Shown: positions 57,693-64,000 of the stretch, piece after piece | Layout: each line of letters begins with the position of its first letter | Numbering within the stretch: the stretch's first letter is position 1 | From: Pseudomonas entomophila | GTDB taxonomy: Bacteria > Pseudomonadota > Gammaproteobacteria > Pseudomonadales > Pseudomonadaceae | Length of the DNA stretch: 64,000 nt | Direction: 5' to 3' | NCBI RefSeq assembly: GCF_029193575.1 | Contig: NZ_JARGCS010000040.1 | Span: 1 to 64,000, forward strand | The notes under the pieces: model-generated | Told to the model about the DNA's origin: nothing | Databases searched by the model: none | The model's input: the letters and a program-made list of their open reading frames with translations, nothing else | Made by a program: the position numbers and the translations under genes

Positions 57693-59263
57693 AAGAGGGC
57701 TTCCGCCAGGCGATGGCCTGGTTGCACACCTGGACCGGCCTGATCTTCGGCTGGCTGCTGTTCGCCATCTTCCTCACCGGCACGCTGTCGTATTTCAAGG
57801 AAGAGATCACCCACTGGACCAAGCCGGAGATCCACAGCCACCCGCTCGACCAGGCCGCCAGCCTGGCCGCGGCGCAGCGCTTCCTGCAGGCCAACGCCGG
57901 CGATTCCAGCACCTGGTTCATCCGCCTGCCCAACGCGCGCGAGGCGGCGCTCAGCGTCGGCTGGCGCGACCCCGGCGGCGGAGGCCGGCGCGGCTTCACC
58001 AGCAAGGAGCTGGACGCGCGCAGCGGCGAGCCGGTCGAGGCCCGCGACAGCCGTGGCGGCGAGTTCTTCTACCGCTTCCACTTCCAGCTGGAGATGCCCT
58101 ACCCGTGGGGCCGCTGGCTGACCACCCTGTGCGCCTTCATCATGCTGCTGGGGCTGGTCACCGGGATCATCACCCACAAGAAGTTCTTCAAGGAGTTCTT
58201 CACCTTCCGCCCCGGCAAGGGGCAGCGCTCCTGGCTCGACGGCCACAACGCGATCGGTGTGCTGGTGCTGCCGTTCCACCTGATGATCAGCTACAGCAGC
58301 CTGGTGCTGTTCATGTACCTGGTGATGCCGGCGGGCATCCTTGCCAGCTACGGCAGCCCCAACGGCTACTTCAACGACCTGTTCGGCCGCGACGACGCGC
58401 CCAAGGCGGCCGGTGTGGCCGCGCCGCTGGTGCCGCTGAACGGCCTCTACGCCAAGGTCCAGGAGCAGGCCCCCGGCGCGCGCATGGGCATCGTCCAGGT
58501 GCAGAACCCTGGCGACCAGAACGCCCGCGTCACCCTGACCCGCGCTTCGGCCGACAGCGTGGCGTACCGGCGCAGCGCCAACTGGACCTTCGACGGCGCC
58601 ACGGGCGCGCTGTTGTCCCAGGGCGCCCCGGAGAGCGCGGCGATGATGACCTCGTTCACCTTCGCCGGCCTGCACATGGGCAACTTCGCCGGGCCCTGGC
58701 TGCGCTGGCTGTACTTCGTCTTTGGCCTGGCCGGCACGGCGGTGATCGGCACCGGGCTGGTGATGTGGCTGGGCAAGCGCCAGCTCAAGCATGCCAAGAG
58801 CGAGCGCCTGCCGGGTGAGCTGCGCCTGGTGGAGGTGCTCAACATCGTCAGCATGAGCGGCCTGCTGCTGGGCGTGGCGGCGTTCTTCTGGGCCAACCGG
58901 CTGCTGCCGGTGACGCTGCAAGGGCGCGCCGACTGGGAGATCAATGCGTTTTTCCTGGCCTGGGGGCTGGCCTTGCCGCATGCCGTGCTGCGCCCAGGCC
59001 GCCGCGCCTGGGGCGAGCAACTGGCGCTGGGCGCGCTGGCCTTCGCGCTGCTGCCGCTGCTCAACGCCCTCACCACCGGGCAGGGCCTGAACCATGCCAT
59101 CGCCGCGGGTGACTGGGCCATGGCCGGCTTCGACCTCACCGCCCTGGCCACCGGGCTGTTCCTCGCCTGGGCGGCGGGCAAGATGCTGCGCGTGCCCAAG
59201 CCCGTGGCCAAGCGCGCACCCCGCGCGGCCAAGGCCGGCACTGACGCGCTGGAGGTGCACTGA
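57689..59263 (+). CDS. PepSY-associated TM protein, candidate ferrisiderophore reductase
   Basis: This 524-residue PepSY-TM protein has four main helices and a large periplasmic PepSY region. LHTWTGLIFGWLLFAIFLTG with FHFQLEMPYPWGRW, and GLHMGNFAGPWLRWLYF, carry the His residues that could hold haem. P. aeruginosa FoxB, of the same family, reduces siderophore-bound Fe(III). It overlaps both neighbours by 1-4 bases. A FoxB-like role is inferred from family and context. Confidence 0.85.
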   Translation: MKEGFRQAMAWLHTWTGLIFGWLLFAIFLTGTLSYFKEEITHWTKPEIHSHPLDQAASLAAAQRFLQANAGDSSTWFIRLPNAREAALSVGWRDPGGGGRRGFTSKELDARSGEPVEARDSRGGEFFYRFHFQLEMPYPWGRWLTTLCAFIMLLGLVTGIITHKKFFKEFFTFRPGKGQRSWLDGHNAIGVLVLPFHLMISYSSLVLFMYLVMPAGILASYGSPNGYFNDLFGRDDAPKAAGVAAPLVPLNGLYAKVQEQAPGARMGIVQVQNPGDQNARVTLTRASADSVAYRRSANWTFDGATGALLSQGAPESAAMMTSFTFAGLHMGNFAGPWLRWLYFVFGLAGTAVIGTGLVMWLGKRQLKHAKSERLPGELRLVEVLNIVSMSGLLLGVAAFFWANRLLPVTLQGRADWEINAFFLAWGLALPHAVLRPGRRAWGEQLALGALAFALLPLLNALTTGQGLNHAIAAGDWAMAGFDLTALATGLFLAWAAGKMLRVPKPVAKRAPRAAKAGTDALEVH

Positions 59264-59589
59264 TGTTGAGCATCGCCTGGCTCACCTTCGCCGGGCTCGC
59301 CGCGTTGTGCCTGGCGATGGAGAAGCACTTCGTCGACCTGCTCGGGCGCAAGCCGCAGGGCCGACAACTGCACGTGCTGTGTGTCGCTGGCTGGACCCTG
59401 TTATCGCTGGCGCTGGTGCTCGCCGTGTACTGGCGCGGCCTGGCCCATGGGCTGGTGGAGTGGAGCGCGGTGCTGATGGCCGGGCTGACCCTCTGGGTGT
59501 TCGGCCTGCCGTACCTGCCGCGCGTGCTGATGGGCCTGGCGGCGGCGGGCCTGGTGCTGGCGCCGTTGTTGGCGGTGTTTGCCAGGTGA
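59263..59589 (+). CDS. DUF3325 membrane protein
   Basis: This 108-residue protein has three membrane segments (MLSIAWLTFAGLAALCLAME, VLCVAGWTLLSLALVLAVYW, RVLMGLAAAGLVLAPLLAVF). DUF3325 typically follows the PepSY-TM gene in siderophore clusters. Its stop overlaps the GTG start of the sigma gene. No biochemical role is known. Confidence 0.83.
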   Translation: MLSIAWLTFAGLAALCLAMEKHFVDLLGRKPQGRQLHVLCVAGWTLLSLALVLAVYWRGLAHGLVEWSAVLMAGLTLWVFGLPYLPRVLMGLAAAGLVLAPLLAVFAR

Positions 59590-60143
59590 GCGAACCGGAC
59601 GCCGACGAAGCCGGGGGCCGGGCGCGCTTCCTGCAGGTGTTCCTGGCCCAGCGCGGGCGCATGGAGGCGCTGGTCAGCCGCCGGGTCGGCTGCCGGGCCA
59701 CCGCCTCGGACCTGGTGCAGGAACTGTTCCTGCGCTTCTGGCGCCGCCCGGCGGTCAAGGTCGAGGCGCTCGATACCTACCTGCTGCGCTGCGCCGGCAA
59801 CCTGGCCATCGACCATTTGCGCAGCGAGGGCAGCCGTGGCCGCGTCGCCGAAGGCCTGGTGGTGACCGATGAACAAGCTCAAGCCCAGGCGCCGGAGCAG
59901 GCCCTGGAGGTCGACCATGACCTGCGCCGCATCGAAGCGGCGCTGCGCGCCTTGCCCGAGCGCACCCGGCAGATCTTCCTGCTCAACCGCATCCACGGCT
60001 GCACCTACGGCGAGATCGCCAAGGCCATGCAGCTGTCCCAGAGCAGCGTGGAAAAGCATATGATGCGCGCCCTCGAAGCGTGCAAGGCGAGTGTCGCCGA
60101 ACCCGCGACCCCATTGCGCAGGCCCGGGAGCGACCGTCGATGA
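59586..60143 (+). CDS. ECF sigma factor, FecI/FoxI type
   Basis: This 185-residue ECF sigma factor has region 2 (ATASDLVQELFLRFWRR) and region 4 (GCTYGEIAKAMQLSQSSVEK). It begins at GTG 59586 overlapping the DUF3325 stop. The FecR-like gene follows with a 4-base overlap, then the receptor. It should activate the receptor at 61260. Encoding it after the membrane genes, not first, places it under the Fur-box promoter at 57340. Confidence 0.9.
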   Translation: MSEPDADEAGGRARFLQVFLAQRGRMEALVSRRVGCRATASDLVQELFLRFWRRPAVKVEALDTYLLRCAGNLAIDHLRSEGSRGRVAEGLVVTDEQAQAQAPEQALEVDHDLRRIEAALRALPERTRQIFLLNRIHGCTYGEIAKAMQLSQSSVEKHMMRALEACKASVAEPATPLRRPGSDRR

Positions 60144-61117
60144 GCCATTCCACCGCGATCACCGCCGAACAGTCGCGCGCGGCGTTGGCCTGGCTGGGCC
60201 GCATCAACGAACGCCCGGCCGAGGCCGAGAGCGCCGCGTTCAAGCGCTGGCTGCTGGCCGACCCCGCGCACCGCGAGGCCTACGCCGAGGCCCAGGCCCT
60301 GTGGCGCCTGACCCACGCCCCGGCCTCCCGCCTGGCCGAAGAAGAACACGCCAACCTTGCCCAGTACCTGCACGCCATCCAGCGCCCGCGCCGCCGCTGG
60401 CGGCAACGCGGGGGCGCCCTGGCTGCGGCGGCGTGCCTGGTACTGGCGCTGGGCAGCCTGGGCGGCTGGCAGCCGCAGGCCTGGTGGCAGGACCTGCGCG
60501 CCGACTACCACAGCGCCGAGCACATCACCCAGGTGACCCTGGCCGACCAATCGCGCCTGACCCTCGATGCCGGCAGCGCCGTGAGCGTCGACTTCGACCA
60601 TGGCGAGCGCCGCGTGCGCCTGCTGCGCGGCGCGGCATTCTTCGAGGTGACTCACACTGGCGCGCCGTTCCGGGTGGAGGCTGGCGGCGGTGAGGTGCGG
60701 GTGCTGGGCACCCAGTTCGAGGTGCGCGGGCAGGGCGAGGGTGCCAAGGTCACCGTGCGCAGCGGCCGGGTGGCGGTGAGCGCCGCACCGGGCCAGGCCC
60801 CCCGCGAACTGACCGCCAACCAGCAGGTGGCCTACGCCGAGGGCTTGGTCGGGGACGTGCAGGCGGTGGACAGCGACGTCCGCCTGGCCTGGCGCCAGGG
60901 CTGGCTGAACTACTACCAGGTGCCGCTGGCGCAGGTAGTGGATGACCTGCGCCGGTATTACCCGGGGCGCATCGTGCTGCTCGACGATGAGCTGGGGCAG
61001 CGGCGGGTCAGTGGCAGTTTCCCGGTGGAGGAGCCGCTGGCGGCGCTGGACTCGTTGGGCAAGGTGCTGGGGTTCTCGCGGCAGACGCTGTTGGGGCGGT
61101 TGACGGTTTTGCGTTGA
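60140..61117 (+). CDS. FecR-family regulator
   Basis: This 325-residue FecR-type protein has an N-terminal DUF4880 part (ARAALAWLGRINERPAEAES), a membrane helix near 98-118 (GALAAAACLVLALGSLGGW) and periplasmic LADQSRLTLDAGSAVSVDF, ending with a secretin/TonB short N-terminal-like region. It links the STN domain of the downstream receptor to the sigma factor upstream. Confidence 0.9.
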   Translation: MSHSTAITAEQSRAALAWLGRINERPAEAESAAFKRWLLADPAHREAYAEAQALWRLTHAPASRLAEEEHANLAQYLHAIQRPRRRWRQRGGALAAAACLVLALGSLGGWQPQAWWQDLRADYHSAEHITQVTLADQSRLTLDAGSAVSVDFDHGERRVRLLRGAAFFEVTHTGAPFRVEAGGGEVRVLGTQFEVRGQGEGAKVTVRSGRVAVSAAPGQAPRELTANQQVAYAEGLVGDVQAVDSDVRLAWRQGWLNYYQVPLAQVVDDLRRYYPGRIVLLDDELGQRRVSGSFPVEEPLAALDSLGKVLGFSRQTLLGRLTVLR

Positions 61118-61216
61118 GCGCAGCGGCTCCGCGATACGGCCCCACCCGAAAAACCTGGATTATTTTCACAACCCGGATGAGGTAACAGGACGTGGCATCC
61201 GTGTACTGAGTGGAAG

Positions 61217-61231
61217 TGCGATTCATTCGCA
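61217..61231. promoter_or_regulatory. Palindrome upstream of the siderophore receptor
   Basis: TGCGATTCATTCGCA is a perfect 5-bp inverted repeat with a 5-base centre, 29 bases before the receptor ATG. It may be a degenerate Fur site or part of an ECF promoter. Confidence 0.4.
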
Positions 61232-61259
61232 AAAATCACCCCTCACAGGTCCTGCGTCC

Positions 61260-63653
61260 ATGAAGTTCACCCCGCGTTGTGTTCCCCTCTGGCTCGGTCT
61301 CTCTACCTTGTCCGCCATGGTGCTGCCAGCTTTGGCCAGCGCCGCCGAGCAGGTCCGGGTCTACACCTTCGCCCAGCCCAGCCAGCCGCTGGCCCAGGCG
61401 CTCAACGCCTTCACCCGCACCACCGGCCAGAGCGTGGTCTACACCCTGGAGCTGCCCACCCGGCAAGCCCCCGCGCTCAATGGCGCGTTCAGCGCCGAGC
61501 AGGCGCTGCAACAGCTGCTGGGCGACTCGGGCCTGGCCTGGCGCCGGCTCGACGCCCGCACCCTGACCCTCGAGGCAGTGGACACTGCCGGCGCGCTGAA
61601 CCTGCAAGCCACCACCATCAGCTCGCAGATGGACGCCTACAGCTACCAGCCCCCCGCCAGCGCCTCGATCATGCGCGGCCAAGGCGCCAACCAGGACATT
61701 CCCCAGGCGATCAACGTGGTGCCGGCCCAGGTGATCCGCGACCAGGCCCCGCGCAACCTCGATGATGCCCTGGCCAACGTCAGCGGCATCACCCAGGGCA
61801 ACAACTTCGGTGGCACCTCGGACACCGTGATGAAGCGCGGTTTCGGCGACAACCGCGACGGCTCGATCATGCGCGACGGCATGCCGCTGGTGCAGGGGCG
61901 CGCGCTGAACGCCAGCACCGAGCGGGTCGAGGTGCTCAAGGGCCCGGCCTCGCTGTTGTACGGCATCCAGGACCCCGGCGGGGTGATCAACGTGGTCGGC
62001 AAGCGCCCGCAACTGACCCCCTACAACGCCCTGACCCTGCGCGGCTCGACCTACGGCAGCGGCAAGAACGGCAGTGGCGGCGGCTTCGACAGCACTGGCT
62101 CGCTGGGCGAGAGCAACCTGGCCTACCGGCTGATCGTCGACCACGAGGACGAGGACTACTGGCGCAACTACGGCGTGCACCGCGAATCGCTGGTGACGCC
62201 GTCGCTGGCCTGGTTCGGCGAAGACACCCAGGTGCTGCTGGCCTACGAGCACCGTGAATTCCTCTACCCGTTCGACCGCGGCACGGCGATCAGCAACCGC
62301 ACCAACCACCCGCTGGACATCCCCGCCACCCGCCGCCTCGACGAGCCCTTCAACGACATGGAAGGGCGCTCGGACCTGTACCGCCTGGAGGTCGACCACC
62401 AGCTCGCCGATGACTGGAAAGTGCACTTCGGCTACAGCTTCAACCGCGAAACCTACGACGCCAGCCAAGTGCGGGTGACCGGTGTGAACGATGCGCGCGG
62501 CACCCTGACCCGCAGCATCGACGGCACCCATGGCTCGCTCAGCCGCGACCAGTACGCCACCCTGAGCCTGACTGGCAACGTGCAACTGGCGGGCCTGCAG
62601 CACGACCTGCTGCTCGGCGTCGACCACGAAGACCGCAAGATCTACCGCGCCGACCTGATCCGCCAGGCCAGCCGCTCGACCTTCAGCTACGTGAACCCGG
62701 CCTACGGCCTGGAGACCGAAGGCAGCACGGTGCGCTCTAGCGATAGTGCCCAGACCGACAAGCTGCGCACCGACTCGCTGTTCTTCCAGGATGCCGTGCA
62801 CCTGGACGAGCACTGGATTCTGGTGGCCGGCGCGCGCCTGCAGCAGTACGACCAGTACGCCGGTCGCGGCCGCCCGTTCACCGCCAACACCGACACCGCC
62901 GACCAGGCGTGGGTGCCGCATGCCGGGGTGGTGTACAAGGTCGACGAGCAGTTGTCGTTCTATGGCAGCTACAGCGAGTCGTTCAAGCCCAATTCCAGTA
63001 TCGCGCCGTTGACCGGCGGCCTGGTGCTGGATTCGTCCATCGCGCCGGAGGAGGGCAAGTCTTGGGAGATCGGTGCCAAGCTCGACATCCCGGGCCGCCT
63101 CACCGGCACCCTGGCGTTGTTCGACATCACCAAGCAGAACGTGCTGGTGGCCAACTTCGACACCCGCACCGGTGAGACGTTGTACAGCAACGCCGGCGAA
63201 GTCAGCTCGCGTGGCGTCGAGCTGGACCTCGCCGGCCAGCTCAGCGAGCGCTGGAGCCTGATTGGCAGCTACGCCTTCACCGACGCCGAAGTGACCAAGG
63301 ACCCCGACCTCAAGGGCAACCGCCTGCAGAACGTGGCACGGCACAGCGGCTCGCTGTCGGCGGTGTACGACTACGGCAGCCTGTTCGGCGGCGACCGCCT
63401 GCGCCTGGGCGCAGGCGCGCGCTATGTGGGGGAGCGCGCGGGCAACCCGACCAACGACTTCGACCTGCCGGCGTATACCGTGGCGGATGCGTTCGCCAGC
63501 TATGAAACCAAGCTGGACGAACACAAGGTGCGCCTTCAGTTGAACGTGAAGAACCTGTTCGACAAGGTGTACTACAGCTCGGCGGTGAACCGGTATTTCG
63601 TGGCCATCGGCGATGCGCGGCAGGTGAGTTTGTCGAGTACCTTCGAGTTCTGA
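61260..63653 (+). CDS. TonB-dependent siderophore receptor with STN domain (FoxA/FiuA-like)
   Basis: This 797-residue receptor has a signal peptide ending near ALASAAEQV, STN domain at about 35-100 (SQPLAQALNAFTRTTGQSVV), plug at about 135-250 (GANQDIPQAINVVPAQVI, MKRGFGDNRDGSIMRDG, LKGPASLLYGIQDPGGVINV) and a barrel ending in FEF. The plug matches hydroxamate siderophore receptors of the ferrichrome/ferrioxamine group. With the PepSY-TM reductase gene upstream, a xenosiderophore uptake system is likely. No siderophore synthesis genes are in the window. Confidence 0.9.
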   Translation: MKFTPRCVPLWLGLSTLSAMVLPALASAAEQVRVYTFAQPSQPLAQALNAFTRTTGQSVVYTLELPTRQAPALNGAFSAEQALQQLLGDSGLAWRRLDARTLTLEAVDTAGALNLQATTISSQMDAYSYQPPASASIMRGQGANQDIPQAINVVPAQVIRDQAPRNLDDALANVSGITQGNNFGGTSDTVMKRGFGDNRDGSIMRDGMPLVQGRALNASTERVEVLKGPASLLYGIQDPGGVINVVGKRPQLTPYNALTLRGSTYGSGKNGSGGGFDSTGSLGESNLAYRLIVDHEDEDYWRNYGVHRESLVTPSLAWFGEDTQVLLAYEHREFLYPFDRGTAISNRTNHPLDIPATRRLDEPFNDMEGRSDLYRLEVDHQLADDWKVHFGYSFNRETYDASQVRVTGVNDARGTLTRSIDGTHGSLSRDQYATLSLTGNVQLAGLQHDLLLGVDHEDRKIYRADLIRQASRSTFSYVNPAYGLETEGSTVRSSDSAQTDKLRTDSLFFQDAVHLDEHWILVAGARLQQYDQYAGRGRPFTANTDTADQAWVPHAGVVYKVDEQLSFYGSYSESFKPNSSIAPLTGGLVLDSSIAPEEGKSWEIGAKLDIPGRLTGTLALFDITKQNVLVANFDTRTGETLYSNAGEVSSRGVELDLAGQLSERWSLIGSYAFTDAEVTKDPDLKGNRLQNVARHSGSLSAVYDYGSLFGGDRLRLGAGARYVGERAGNPTNDFDLPAYTVADAFASYETKLDEHKVRLQLNVKNLFDKVYYSSAVNRYFVAIGDARQVSLSSTFEF

Positions 63654-63732
63654 GTCGGCGATAGGCACAGCATCGACTCCACTTCACTACTGGCAGTTTG
63701 CTAGAGTGCCGCCACCTAAAAGGAGGTCACTC

Positions 63733-64000
63733 ATGCGAAGGACGTTCTATGCAAGCCTGTTGCTCATGGCCCTGGCCGGTTGCGGCGACAATGGCAACGC
63801 CGCTCCCCCGCCAGGCAACGAGCCCCAGATGCAAGGCTTGCGGCTGGGCATGGACGAAGTCGAGACCAAGCGCACGCTCAACCGTATCTGTTTCGACTGC
63901 CCGATCGACAAGGAAGAACGCAGCGAGCACAGCATCTTCAACCAGCGCTACACCCAATGGGTCGAGAACAGCGGGCGGCAAGGCCAGTGGGAGGCCGACC
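63733..64000 (+). CDS. Small lipoprotein (partial, C terminus beyond window)
   Basis: The product starts MRRTFYASLLLMALAGCGDN. A lipobox (LAGC) places the mature Cys at residue 17, followed by a Pro-rich linker and a domain with RICFDCPIDKEER. The Asp after Cys+1 Gly would not give the usual inner-membrane retention signal, so outer-membrane sorting is likely. A strong AGGAGG precedes the ATG. I do not recognise the family. The gene runs off the right edge after 89 codons. Confidence 0.75.
   Translation, partial: MRRTFYASLLLMALAGCGDNGNAAPPPGNEPQMQGLRLGMDEVETKRTLNRICFDCPIDKEERSEHSIFNQRYTQWVENSGRQGQWEAD

Noticed and set aside
61236..63668. Minus-strand open frame of 810 codons
   Set aside because: Shadow of the siderophore receptor gene; no protein family features.
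1..64000. CRISPR arrays, tRNA or rRNA genes, transposases, prophage
   Set aside because: I looked for direct repeat arrays, cloverleaf-like segments and integrase or transposase motifs on both strands and found none; the repeated short palindromes are REPs.

Overview
The window looks like a chromosomal segment of a Pseudomonas close to the P. putida group. The evidence is high GC with strong antisense shadow frames, many REP-type palindromes with the core GCGGGCTTGCCCCGC, an hmgRABC locus with a Pseudomonas-type gene order, a short LOV protein very like P. putida PpSB1-LOV, fabV, and families almost confined to pseudomonads (DUF3509, DUF6124, DUF3649, DUF3325). From memory, the order hmgCBA-hmgR, LOV, folM, fabV, thiolase, SDR, metF-like and two fec-type loci resembles the P. 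putida KT2440 PP_4606-PP_4638 neighbourhood. I could not check that alignment. No rRNA, tRNA, CRISPR array, prophage or intact insertion sequence was seen.

Region 1 (1-10.5 kb) is a CoA-thioester catabolic cluster. A minus-strand operon encodes a MaoC hydratase, two acyl-CoA dehydrogenases, an MFE-2-type SDR, a third acyl-CoA dehydrogenase, a FAS1/HTD2-like hydratase, a CitE-like lyase and its own etfBA. A family III CoA-transferase is divergent from it, next to an IclR regulator, and a 31-bp IclR-style dyad lies between the two units. The CoA-transferase, hydratase and CitE-lyase trio matches the logic of itaconate/mesaconate degradation with a beta-oxidation front end added.

Region 2 (10.6-31.9 kb) is mixed. 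It holds a MarR-GNAT fusion, a sitABCD Mn/Fe importer, a MetF-like protein with a Cys-rich C-terminal domain, a thiolase, fabV, a HopJ/DUF1244/folM set, a blue-light module (LitR-like MerR regulator plus LOV protein, with a PilZ gene between them), a flavodoxin, a LysR-cidAB (holin-like) locus, and a hydrolase/SDR pair.

Region 3 (32.2-41.4 kb) holds the homogentisate pathway (hmgR divergent from hmgABC and an AAHS transporter), a SirB1 protein, a leucine-dehydrogenase-like gene, SOS-controlled yebG with a clear LexA box, psiE, and a DUF3077/DUF6124 pair with a repeat-rich leader.

Region 4 (41.7-52.4 kb) is the most unusual part. It encodes a fatty acid desaturase, a PhnD-like protein, an ECF sigma/FecR pair, an STN-containing TonB receptor, two orphan periplasmic binding proteins (betaine type and sulfonate type) with no ABC permease, an ornithine-cyclodeaminase-like enzyme, and a histidine-ammonia-lyase homologue that has lost the MIO-forming Ala-Ser-Gly. 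A nearly identical 26-bp motif precedes the desaturase and the receptor, which suggests one sigma-controlled regulon for uptake and breakdown of an unidentified compound.

Region 5 (52.4-64 kb) holds a DUF3509 gene, an HPF/RaiA-family gene, fecIRA on the minus strand and, divergently, a DUF3649/PepSY/DUF3325/ECF-sigma/FecR operon with a siderophore receptor. Fur-box-like sequences lie between the two iron units. The window ends inside a small lipoprotein gene.
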